This document shows, one piece after another, positions 23,560 to 34,300 of a stretch of 64,000 nucleotides of DNA. The DNA is from Lepisosteus oculatus (lineage: Eukaryota > Chordata > Actinopteri > Semionotiformes > Lepisosteidae). Below the pieces are notes generated by a model, which did not search any database, was not told where the DNA came from, and saw only the letters and a program-made list of their open reading frames with translations. Every line of letters begins with the position of its first letter. Position 1 is the stretch's first letter. A program made the position numbers and the translations under genes. The DNA lies in the NCBI RefSeq assembly GCF_040954835.1, contig NC_090703.1, positions 21,465,444 through 21,529,443 of the forward strand. Direction: 5' to 3'.

Positions 23560-25375
23560 GCAGCTGATGTTGTAGAACTGTGGGGCTGTGGCCATCATGG
23601 ACCAATCAAGGAATCTTCCTTCTGGGATGTGTTCCTTTGTCTTGGGTTTGAATGGATGCATGGTCTGCAATGCTTGCTCAGGAATATGAAAATGTAATGA
23701 AAATGCAGCGCAATTCATTTGCTGTGGCATGGTTATGCAATTGTCCTGTGCATTATTAGTTTTAGGAGGTCTGTGCCAAGCCCTTGGGTCCCTGTGTTTG
23801 TTTGGTGCTCTATTCTCCACCCCTCCTCTGAAGACACGCTCGTCATCTCCGAGTTGGTCCAGCAATGAACTGGTGTACTGTTTAGGTTGTAGTCCTGCCT
23901 TGCACCCTGCATGTCCATGAAAGATTTCAGGCACCCACACATCTTACCAGCAGCTTTCTTTAGTCACAATGGGCAAGTGACAGATTGTCTGTAGATATCC
24001 AGAGGGTGATGTTTTTCATTCATTTTAATATTGCCACAGCTGTGTCACAGATATATAGTGGACATGTCAATAAGCAGGAACTGTAGCCAATTACACCACC
24101 AAGCAATTTTAAGAGGCTTACCCTGCTCCCTGTAACAGGTTCTTTGTACCTCCCAGAATCACCACTATCTCAATAGCTGTCACTGTCTACTCCATACATC
24201 GAACACTAGAAAACAAGGTATCCATCAGGGACACATACAGAAACACATCTGAACCTTATATACCCAAGTAATCAAAACAACAGTGCAGAACAATCCAACA
24301 GCAGCACTTTCCCGCATAAAAAAGCAGTCCAGTATCCTGGGGAACCTCCTTCTTCCAACATGAAGGAAGAGACTAAACTCCTTCTAGTCCCTCTATTGCC
24401 AATAGTGTTCTCTCCAGAACCCATAGTCCCAATTAGTATGTCCCATTATACTCTCCCTGCCCTGTCTCTCTGTAACATATACAGCACTGGGGGAGGAAGA
24501 TAGTGCCTGAGCCATCCTCTGCTCTCTGTAGAGTCCCCCTCTGGTCGCCAAGTCCTCTCCTGTGTCTAGTGGTGCAATGTGTCCCCCAATTTCTATTGCT
24601 CGGTCTTCATGGTTCTGGTATCTCCCTTTTGTGGTCAGAAGTCCAGGACTGGAGTGAATGAGGGGCAGGAGTGTCTGGTGATCCTAGGTGAGAGGGGATA
24701 GGCAGACCTAATGAGTGGGGGCTAATTACTGAACTTCCTGTATGCCGATTGGCAGCAGTTGTGGAGATTTGTCTTTTCATGCCTTGTTCCTTGTGCTTTT
24801 CTTCTATCCCAAGTCCAGGTAAGCCTCTTTCATAATCCCAAATCACCACTGATTGTGGGGTAATTAACGGGCATCGAGGAAAACAGCGTGTCGTTCAATC
24901 TTTGCTGATTGCCAACTAACATAGAGTTTGCGTCACGAAGGCTTGGAGACCTTGATCAAAACAAGCCAGGCTGGCAGACCAAGAAAAATGTACACCTCAG
25001 ATCTGAGAGAAACATTATATTTATGCTCAAAGTTACTACCCCCACTTTGGTCACTCTGTGACCATGTCTTTACAGTACTTCAATGAGAAGTCAAATTTAA
25101 TTCCATCTACATCTTACATCTGAATAAATACCAAGAAATTCTAAGATATGCCTCTTTTTGTAACTAAGTTATGGTCTCATTTGAAAACAACAATTTGCAC
25201 TGTCCTCAAGTGTCACGTACTGCACATGGGTCCGTTCCTTGACTGGGCTTTGAAAGATGATCGTGAGCGTGAGGCTGTGGCACAAACTATGGGTGTGTTG
25301 TAGTTGGCCATCAGCTGCAGGGGCACATAATCAGCATTGGAGGCTGCCATCGATTCCTGGAGAACAGGAGCCGAC
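23560..25375. other. Unassigned non-coding stretch
   Basis: The minus-strand open frame 23545-23940 (131 codons) shows no domain. Nearby TTGTAGTCCTGCCTTGCACCCTG looks like an old SINE tail, so that frame is probably repeat-derived. Nothing else was recognised. Confidence 0.4.
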
Positions 25376-25379
25376 ACTA

Positions 25380-25740
25380 AGATGGGGAGGGGAGGGAAAC
25401 GTGAGCTGGGGATCCAGCTGCTTTTGTGAGCGGTGAATGAATATTTAAAGCACCTCCGCACTTTCTGCGCGGACAGCAGCTGTAGTGTGCCTGGGCCTTT
25501 TCCATACCTCAGTCCGCCAGTTGCTGTTTTTTTTTTCAATTCCTCCCGTTTGGGATCCCCATTATTGGCCAGCTGGCGCTCTTGCTGGGAGAGGAATGTC
25601 AATATCACGGGAAGGGCACGCGCAGGGGCTGACACAGCAGTGTTGCATGGGAAGGGAAGACGATGCAGGACTCCAGGGTTAACGCTGGGGGGGAGGGAGG
25701 GGGGGAGATGGATTGACATTCAGGCCGCAGAAGCAAATAC
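25380..25740. promoter_or_regulatory. GC-rich patch, possible promoter or untranslated first exon
   Basis: GC and CpG content rise locally (CACCTCCGCACTTTCTGCGCGG, GGGAAGGGCACGCGCAGGGGC, then a G-rich run GGGGGGGAGGGAGGGGGGGAG at 25687). Large opposite-strand open frames overlap here (25213-25719 minus, 25433-25837 plus), as expected of any GC-rich patch. It could be an upstream promoter of tmem229b, whose coding exon clearly has a spliced 5' leader, but the link is speculative. Confidence 0.3.
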
Positions 25741-26189
25741 CCCTGAGAGCAACGTGTGTAGCATACTTAAAGGAAAGGATTTATTCAAAACGTACGCTTC
25801 CCTTACTTCTACTAGACTTCACTTGGATGCCCTCTAAAACGGTTAAATGTGAGCTGTTCATCTTGTTCCACTTTCAGTTTTGCTACTTTTGAGAAATAGC
25901 AGGTTATCCAGAGCACAAAATGAAATTGCGAGTGATTTGTAACACTGTCGGTATGCAAACAAGCTGTTGTTTTTTTACACAGAGCAGTATAATGCTTTAT
26001 ATAGAAAGGAGAAGACAGAGACAGAAAGGTGGGTTTTTGGTTACATCAGGGAGAGCACAATCTGCTTTGGGAGTAAGGGAAAGGGCTTTGGTTACCAGGG
26101 CTGTCAATCCAGCACATCGTATGAAATATTCAATAATTTTCCTAAAAAGAAAGACATGGAAACAGGCAGCAAAGCCACAGTGGGGAAAT

Positions 26190-26348
26190 ATGGAGGTTGA
26201 AAACATCCAGTATGCAGAGGTCAAATGCAATGACTGCAGTGCAGCCAGGGCAACATGCAGAGGGAGAGAGAAAAATGTGTTTGTGCTGTGTATTTTTGCC
26301 AATATATTGTTAGTCTTTATTCTCCTCCTTGGGTTATTTACGTGCTAA
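26190..26348 (+). CDS. Candidate 52-codon small membrane protein ORF
   Basis: An ATG in good context (AATATGG: A at -3, G at +4) opens a 52-residue frame ending in TAA. The first about 29 residues are polar (MEVENIQYAEVKCNDC, then a Cys/Arg/Lys stretch). The last about 23 are strongly hydrophobic (VFVLCIFANILLVFILLLG), a credible membrane helix. IQYAEV fits the ITIM-like I/VxYxxV pattern seen in cytoplasmic tails of some type II immune receptors. The frame is open upstream to 25920. I do not recognise a family. Chance is a real alternative, since no second exon or homologue can be shown. Confidence 0.25.
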   Translation: MEVENIQYAEVKCNDCSAARATCRGREKNVFVLCIFANILLVFILLLGLFTC

Positions 26349-26719
26349 TTTGTAATCTCAGCTTTGAGCATACTAGAGTGGGTCTTTAAATAACACAGTA
26401 GGAGCAGTGTCTTAATTAAAGACAAACTAATTGCAGCTTTAAAACAGCTCTGAATTTCAATTCTGCCTCATTATATTTACACAGCAATATCAGTTCAACT
26501 GAGTGTTGCTGGAACCAAGTTCATATACAACTGAAGCATGAAACAAAAAGCATTTAAAGCATTTTCTTTGTATGGCTGTTTATTTTGGTGCTGTTGCTTT
26601 TGTAGTTTGATGGGGTTTAAAAACAGGATTGCTATTTCCTTTGATACAAACATGGGCACTGCACAGCTCCAGTAGAAACCATACGAATTCAGAAGGTCTG
26701 TATATTTTTACTTCCCAGT

Positions 26720-26835
26720 TGCAGCCCATATGTAAGCGAATGAAAGTGGATGAGAGCTCTGAAGCCTCCCTGATCCGGAAAGATCCTCTTTGCAGGACCA
26801 TAGACTACATTTTGGGGGACCCGCTGAGCCATTGA
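26720..26835 (+). CDS. Candidate orphan terminal exon
   Basis: A plausible acceptor (TATATTTTTACTTCCCAG) precedes an open frame of 38 codons that begins LQPICKRMKVDESSEASLIR and ends DYILGDPLSH before TGA. Composition is protein-like. It lies 370 bp downstream of the 52-codon membrane ORF on the same strand, so the two could belong to one unknown transcript. I recognise no family and cannot exclude coincidence. Confidence 0.2.
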
Positions 26836-27479
26836 GCCCCATACCTCACACCAGTGTGTCCCCAAATGGCCTGATTGTATTTTTCCTCAAAGAAATGAAC
26901 TCCACACAATTATTCCCCTCTCTAATATACAGGATTGCAGAAGCCAGATTCACACCTCCTGCAGCTGCCTTGTTGAGAACAACATCGGATCACAGATGTG
27001 TGCCCAGTCAGCCAGTTCCTGAATGCCAGATTCAGATGCCATATCGTGTCCTCACCACAGTAAGGAATATGTGATTTCCTGGAAGCATATCGCTAATTGA
27101 ATTAATTTATTAATGAGGCATGTTTCATACCATGCTCCTCAATCTTATTAACACTACAGCATTGTGCTTTTCTAATATGTGATATGAATGTTGTAAACAC
27201 AGTGTAACACAATGGAAGCAAAACATATTATGATAAAGAGGTGTATTTATATATTGGCTGCTAATTAGATCTGAGCTGTCCATGGTGTTCTACGGAATAG
27301 GTTTGGACACTGAGAAGGACTGTCTTGTGAGTACCGATGCCCTTTTTACTGCGTCAGCAAGATGATTGTTCAAGCCACGATCTGCTGTTTGCAGTGAATT
27401 GGTAAGGTTTCTTTGGCTTCGTTATTAACAAACATTTAATAGAGTATTCTGTGTATCTAGGTCAAGGGGTATGAAATTG

Positions 27480-27655
27480 TGCAGTTTCTCAAGTTCTATC
27501 TAATATTCATCCACTTAAAAGTTCCTAAATGATGAATACATCTACATGTTCTAGGTACATCTTAGTAAAGGCTACTGAAAAATACAATACATGAAATGTA
27601 TATAAGGATACTCGCTCATTATTTGTACTGTCTAGGGAGCAATTTCATGCATTTA
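27480..27655 (+). repeat. Dispersed direct repeat, copy A
   Basis: Shares with 31108-31292 the ordered words TAATATTCATCCACTT, AGTTCCT, TGTTCTAGGTA, AGTAAAG.CTACT, ATAAGGAT and TGTCTAGGGAGCAATTT. It is diverged and of unknown family, with no coding content. Confidence 0.7.
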
Positions 27656-27884
27656 CATACCAGTTTGGAATCTGTCAAAAGTCACTTTGCGACTACTACA
27701 TTCTCACACCTGCTCGACCGAGGGGATGAGGGTCTTCCTCTGACAAGTGTCAGACAACCTATCCTGTTATTTACACGGGAACCTTACCGCTTTGTCCCCT
27801 CTAGGTAGTGTTTTTTATTTTAAATTTCCCTCAATCCCTTGTTGCATAGTGGTCATTAAAATATCTTCCCTTATGTTCACAATA

Positions 27885-28050
27885 CACCAAGGGTAGTGGG
27901 AGTCTGGGTCGAGGTACCCAGCCATGTTATTGAAGCCACAGTTCTGGATTACAACAGTAGCTGAGACCCACTAAGGAATAAATTACTAACGAATAAACGA
28001 ACAAGATGCGCCAAATGGCCTTTTCTTGTTTGTAACCTTTCTTATAATTC
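27885..28050 (+). repeat. CR1-like LINE 3' end fragment
   Basis: Contains GTAGTGGGAGTCTGGGTCGA, AGCCATGTTATTGAAGC and the family ending GCGCCAAATGGCCTTTTCTT GTTTGTAACC (split here for length). This is the same tail as in the other CR1-like fragments of the window. Confidence 0.7.
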
Positions 28051-28914
28051 TGTATGTTAACAACTTTATAAAAACAAAGGGCCTGTGACTCTATTATATC
28101 CATTTACAAAGTTATTAAGTTGCAGATTTTATGCATTTAATATTATTAGTGTCTGACTTGGAAATCACATCCTCTTTTGGAACTGTTACAACAGTTTGAA
28201 TTTTTCTAAAAAAAGCCATACAATACCTATTTATCCTGGCTGTGGCATCATCTTGTACATAACAATGGTCTAGACTCAATGTTTTGCTTTTTCTTATGAG
28301 ACATCTTAACTTCAAGGTTCTCCCTAGGACAAAATAACCCCAGACATTTAATTGTGCCAAATCTTTTTCAAGGATCTCAGCAGCTGAGACACTGTATCTT
28401 CTTATTGATTAGAATACATTAATGCCCCTCTCTGTGGATATTAAAGACCTTACTGCTGCAATTGGGAAATCAGCACATTTGAAAGCACTACTTTTGGCAA
28501 AATATAAACGGAAGCATTCGATAATACTATTTATGAAATAGTAATGGGAGCCATTAACTATAGATCAATACATTGTTGAAAAGTGTTCCACCTGAAGAAG
28601 CCAGAATTTCACTATAAAGATACTACAGAAAGGGGAGTACGGTGGCCCTGTCAATGGTATTGTTTTTTTTAAGGAATTTGTCATTTCAAAAACATTTGTT
28701 AGCTGCCCATTTAAAGCTTGGGCTTTAGTTAATTGCAATATACTGACCAGGGTACTTTTTTTTGCCAACCAAAAAAGCATGTCAACAGTGACAGGCAGAT
28801 GAGTAGAGAAATAATATTATTTGAGGTCCTTTGGCAAAACTGGTGTTTTTGCATCTGGCCCTGCTCATTTAGCAGTTTTCTTCAGAAGTACAACAGTGAG
28901 GTAGCTCCTGCTAG

Positions 28915-29115
28915 TACTAATTTGTTTAGCAAATACTTTTATCTAAAACAACTTCTGTGTGCACTCATTTACTGTATACAATACAGCAGAGTATGTTATT
29001 GTTGCAGTTTGGGGTGTCTTGTACAAAAGTCCTACAATCCCTTACTCAGGATTTGAACTCACAGCCTCCTTGTTATAGAGGCCAGTGCCCTATCCACTGC
29101 TCCACATAGCTACCC
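28915..29115 (-). repeat. tRNA-derived SINE, minus orientation
   Basis: Read on the minus strand, the head is GGAGCAGTGGATAGGGCACTGG ... GAGTTCAAATCCTGAG (split), with recognisable Pol III A-box-like and B-box-like words. The opposite end, AGCAAATACTTTTATCTAAA on the + strand, is a decayed form of the common fish SINE tail (AGCAGATGCTTTTATCCAAA). Confidence 0.7.
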
Positions 29116-29189
29116 TCTTATTTTTTGGCTTTGTAAGGAGGGAAGATTACAAAGTTATTGTTTTCATGTCTGAATTTTTCTGTGTTAAA

Positions 29190-29412
29190 TAATAATAATT
29201 GCTTACACTTATATAGCGCTTTTCTGGACACTCCACTCTACACCACCACCAATGTGCAGCCCCCACTTGGATGATGTGACGGCAGCCATAGTGCACCAGT
29301 ACGCTCACCACACATCAGTGGGAAGAAGAACAGAGTGATGAAGCCAGTTCAGAGATGGGGATTATTAGGAGGCAGTGATTGGCCAATGGGAAATTTAGCC
29401 AAGACATGTCAG
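29190..29412 (-). repeat. 5S-rRNA-derived SINE (SINE3-like), truncated copy
   Basis: This is the 3' part of the family: AATAATAATAATTGCTTACA, CTTATATAGCGCTTTTCTGG, ACACTCCACTC, ACCACCACCAATGTGCAGC and GATGGGGATTATTAGGAGG. The 5S-like head is missing; the copy stops after CAATGGGAAATTTAGCCA. The inversion means the element points to the minus strand. Confidence 0.85.
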
Positions 29413-29809
29413 TCATTGGTTGGCGGATTTGGTGACACACGTTGAAGCAGTTGAAGCAAGGTCTGACAGTGACAATGGTTGCACTTTTCTGAAACTTTCT
29501 GCTCTACATTGTCTACCTCTCTCACAGAAAAAATAAACCAAATCCCCCAATCACGCCATAGTCCTGGTGTAGACATCTGTCAAGAGCGCCCATGCTGTAT
29601 AAGAGGACACATCCTGACACTACCTCTTAGTGAGAAAAGTGATAGATGTATATCCTTAGGAAAACCGACATTTGATTCAGTTCTCTTTGTAAAAAGTGCA
29701 TATAGAAAATGCATTTTATTTTCTGCATTAATCTGAATGCCAAATATAAGAACACAGGAAAGAAACATTATAAATGAGACAAGGTCATAGTTAACCAAAT
29801 CTAGCTCCC

Positions 29810-30160
29810 CTGGATCCGTGGGTCTCATCCAGTTATTTCTAGAAAGAAGCCTTTATGTCTACATCACTGGGTAACTTGTTCCAGACTCCCACACCTCTTT
29901 GTGTACAGGTGCTCTTGATGTCTGTTCTTAATGCATTTCTGCTTGTGTCCTCCAGTTCCTGTTTCAGTGTTTCATTGTTAAAAAACATGTTTTCAATTTA
30001 AAGATTGCCACTGGGATTTTGAGTATTCAAATTGCACCCCCCTCATGAACTTCTCTGTTCAAGAGTAAAATGGTTTAGTTCCTGTCTGTCAGTCCAGGGC
30101 ATTTCTTCAAGCCCCAGGAAGAAACTATTCATTCTTCTTAGGCCTGATTCCATAGCAGGA
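29810..30160 (-). repeat. CR1-like LINE fragment, minus orientation
   Basis: Carries CTTGTTCCAGACTCCCACA, TCTTTGTGTACAGGTGCTCTT and CATGAACTTCTCTGTTCAAG, the reverse complement of the ORF2 C-terminal region that reads FFTxRVVxxWNxLP in better copies. It is degenerate. Confidence 0.65.
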
Positions 30161-30259
30161 ATATCTTTTTTGTGAAGTGGTGTCACTTCACAATTAAATA
30201 GTTAGTATTAAATAACTAAGACTACTTTATTCAACACAATATTCAATATAGAAAACTTA

Positions 30260-30388
30260 GGAACAAGTAAAGGTTTATTTCATGCTGAAAAGAGAAGAAA
30301 AGAAACACAATGTGTTTCGAGCTCCACAGCCAAAACTTTGTGTTTCTTTTCTTCCTTTTTCAGCATGGAATAAACCTTTACTTGTTCC
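30260..30388. repeat. Foldback element with 51-nt inverted arms
   Basis: The left arm 30260-30310 (starting GGAACAAGTAAAGGTTTATT) pairs with the right arm 30338-30388 (ending AATAAACCTTTACTTGTTCC) with only about three mismatches, around a 27-nt loop holding TTTCGAGCTCCACAGCCAAA. This is either a miniature inverted-repeat transposon or two head-to-head copies of a repeat end. It would form a long stable RNA hairpin if transcribed. Confidence 0.8.
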
Positions 30389-30399
30389 TTTGCAGCCTA

Positions 30400-31107
30400 C
30401 GCATGCTGACGCAGCTACCTACTTGGACTAATTCAAACTTAGGACTACTTTGAAACCAGGAATGTATCCAGTTGCTGTTCTCTGGGCTGATTCCAGCACA
30501 GCAATATCTTTTCTGTAATGACAGATTAGAGTTGCCTGAATACTTTGCTAAGTGTATTATGCCAGTGAATAAACAATGAAGAGATGCTTTTTCGATTGCA
30601 TTATCTTTTTATTTCCCCAAACAATTTCTCAGTCTCTCAGACAAAAAAGATGAATGATTCTTTTGAAATGAGTTTAATTTAAAAAAAAAAAGTTTTATTA
30701 GCTGTCAGTCCTCACAGCTGTAATGGTATCCTAAATAGGATCCCAAAGAGTAAGTCAGGTTTTCAATTATTAACACGTTGTAATTATTCTGTTTTATATG
30801 CTGTTGAAAAGCAAACAAACAAATAGAAACTAATGAGGAGACTGTGATACAAAAGGAGTCAGTGTTACATCAATGGTAGAAAAATTAAGTAGCTTTTTTA
30901 TTTACAGGCAACTGAATGTAAAACTTTATTGAAATTGAACACCTTCAGATTTGTAGACCAACGTGCTGAACTCATATTGCTGGCATTTTTTTATCTCCTA
31001 GAAAAAAAAAGAGCTAGCCTTAATCCACATATAATGCACAAAAAACTTAATGTGTATTCAATGGCACAGGTGTGTCTTCGTCTCAAGGGATGTGAAGCAT
31101 CAGAATG
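30400..31107. other. Unassigned non-coding stretch
   Basis: AT-rich, with poly-A tracts. The 61-codon frame 30929-31114 has no recognisable domain. Confidence 0.4.
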
Positions 31108-31292
31108 TATCTGAAGTTCTACCTAATATTCATCCACTTCACAGTTCCTGAATAATGAATAAATCTACGTGTTCTAGGTATACTGTTAGTAAAGACTACT
31201 GGAACCCACATATAAGAATATAAGGATATAAACGTATAAGGATTCTTGCTCGTTATTTGTGCTGTCTAGGGAGCAATTTAATGTCATGTGAA
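31108..31292 (+). repeat. Dispersed direct repeat, copy B
   Basis: Partner of 27480-27655. It has the same word order, with an extra ATAAGAATATAAGGATATAA segment. A further scrap (TGAAGTTCTATCTAATAT) follows near 31309. Confidence 0.65.
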
Positions 31293-31329
31293 GCACCCTG
31301 GAATGAACCTGAAGTTCTATCTAATATAA

Positions 31330-34300
31330 AAGGTGGAAGAGAAAACACAGCAGCACTGTCTAACTGACAAGAGTGAAACATGTCTGGAATGTGTGTGCAT
31401 TTTGCATTTCCATATGAAGTTTAACCTTTAAAGAAACAGCATATGACTAGAGAGATGGCACACAAATTTGGAAGTACAGTAGTTGGTCAAACATTCAAAG
31501 ACAAACCTACTTATTCCTTAAGATGAAATCCTGAGCTTTGGCCTGGTCTCATTTCTTACCTGGCACAGCATTAAAGATGTTAAACAATGCCAGTTTGGCT
31601 GCCTTGCTAATTTGCCTGGCACTGATCATACAGCTTCCATCATGCACTTGGAGTAATGGTTTATTTAAGTTCAATGCTGGCTGGTTCATAGAATGTCAAT
31701 AGGCCTTAGGCAGGGCCTGATGAGAGTTTTAACTACAAACCAGCAGGCATAATAGATCAATACATGATGGTTTTGTGTGATGGATAATGAGCTTTGTTAT
31801 TGCACAGCTAACACCAGCAAAAATTCTCAAGCTGGTGAGAGAAGGATAAAACATCATCATTGACATTAAGACCACACCAGGAATAAGTGGGTACCTTGAG
31901 TCTGAGAGCTTGATCATCTTTAGAATTAACTAAAAAGAATTGACTAATGGAATTGCTGAGGAGGTTCATTTTAGCTCATGGTTGATCTTTGATTTGCCCT
32001 GTGTCTAAATCTTGCAGCTTTTAATACATCAGGTTTTATTCTGAATAAAATGGGATAAAAAAGGTTCAAATTTAACCTACTGTATCTAATTTATTAATTG
32101 AACATCTTTTACAGATGAGAAGGACTGTATTTCATTGTCAAAGAACAGGCAGATAAAAGTTGAAACAAAGCAACACGTTATTCATAGGTGAATAAATCTG
32201 AAAGACCTGTTTACCATAAACTTTCAGATCCTAACCTCTGCAGAGGCCTTATGTTATTTGCAGCACCCCAAGTTCCTCTCTGATGTCTGCAGTTCTCATC
32301 TAGTTGCATGTTTCACTCTGCCTCTTCAGTGGACTGTGGTGTCTCTCTCATACTTAGTTCTGTAAAAAACCTATGTCTTTTCTACAAACAAGTAACCCAC
32401 AGCTGAGCTGCCACTCAATAAAGAGAGACTCCAATACAGAACTATGCCTTGAAGAAATTCTCATTTATACTTTAGCTGCACTGAAAACTTCCTCAGCCTC
32501 AGCAGTAACAGATAGGAACGCTTTAGAAACTAGGTCATATGCATTGCTATGTTTTTTTTATTCTTAATAGAAACTCTTTCATTGAAGATGCTTTCTCATT
32601 ATCACACAGTGGGACTGAAAACTTGAGTGGGTTGAAAATGACAAAAATGAAAGAAATTTTGCCTTGAGGTTGCCAAATTGTTACTAATTCCTCCTCCATT
32701 TTTAAGTGACACACATTATCTTAACAATCCGTGAAAGATATTTATTGGAAAACTTAAATATGGAGTCAGGAAATTGGGGAGCTCTCTCATACTTCATAGT
32801 TAGTGTTATTCTTTTTGTTTTTTTTAATTATTCAAGAGATTTGTTTTAAGTTGTGAATCCATTATTTCAGCAGGTCTCTGTTAAGAGAAGATCATTTGCA
32901 AACTGCCCAAATGCATAACATTCAAAAGTATATCATGCCAGTCTAAAGCTGAAGACACTGAACATTATTGTGGGTTGGTTATATCAGTATTAGTAGTCAG
33001 TGCAACCTTTATATTATTACCTTTATTGTCTATCCAAGCAGGTGGAAATATGTCTTTGGCTTCACCATTAAAAAACTATAAAAACAAATAACATTCAACA
33101 TAAATACATTCAACACATTGATAAACACACATCTTGCTTTACCCATATTAAACTAAACCAATAGCTTCATACAAGAGAGAATCGGTTAGCTGCATTTAAT
33201 ACTGTATATTGATTGCACAATATACAAAAGAAGAAGAGAAGATTTCTTGTATACATTTGTCTTGGCCATAGGCATTCTAAAATGTCTCCCTGAAAGCAGC
33301 AGTTGAAAATGAGGATGAAGAGGGTGGGAGAGGTTAGCAACTCTTCAAGCTGTTTCTGTGGTCAACCAATTATTTTACTAACAGTATTAACTAACAATTC
33401 TGGCCAATATCCCCTTTTTCTTGATACTAATGCTACCATACCACACCTTGATACTGTACCAAAAGTAGGGGTGCTTTCTGCTAACATTCTATAACCCCTC
33501 TCTAAAATGTTTTGACTCATTCTAAACCCTTTCAGCTTCCTGATCAAAAATATACACTGACTAGCCTTCTTCAAAATGCAGTTGCTATCCTCTGCAAAGT
33601 TTAAATGTCCCTAGGTATTTCAAACACTGGTCCTACTCCAGTTCAAACACTGAGGTTGAAAATGTTACATATTGCTATCACAGGTCACCGGTTCTTTGGT
33701 TTTTGTCATCATTGATATGAAGCATGCTAGACAGAGACCACCTTTCCAATTAACTTATCTGTTCAAAGTAATTCTTCAGCTCTTCTCTATCATCCCCAAT
33801 AATCAATCCTGCTAGGGCCATCTGCAGGCTTTAAAAGATTAACAAAAGTTCCCTGTATTTTTATTTCAATCATATAAATGGAAAGTAGTTAAGATTACAA
33901 AACACAGCCCTGGGGATCACCAGTATTTAAAATAATTTCATTTCAAAACATCCAAACCTAACAATAATAATTATGTGTGATAATTCCTATGATATGTAGA
34001 TCTGGACTGTATTTTTTCATTGTTGTACTGGCAACAGCTAGTCACAATAAATCTTGAATAACTGAAGTTTAAAGGAGGATTTTAAATTGAAAAATTGAGT
34101 AATAAGTTAAAAAAGTAACAATTGAAACTCCACAGTATTGGCAAATCTCAAAATCAGTTTCATATCTATGCTATTACACTGTCTTCTTCTTCATGTCTTA
34201 TGGTACGTTACATCAGTACTGCTTTGTAAAAGTGTTTTTTTTTTAACTTTAAATGATTTTTAACTTGCATTTCAACTTCAGCTTCATTTTAAGCATACTG

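Noticed and set aside
23545..23940. 131-codon minus-strand ORF
   Set aside because: Overlaps probable SINE tail sequence and shows no domain or conserved pattern.
25213..25837. 168-codon (-) and 134-codon (+) ORFs overlapping on opposite strands
   Set aside because: They lie in a GC-rich patch where stops are rare. Neither shows a domain, splice context or good start, and both cannot be real at once.
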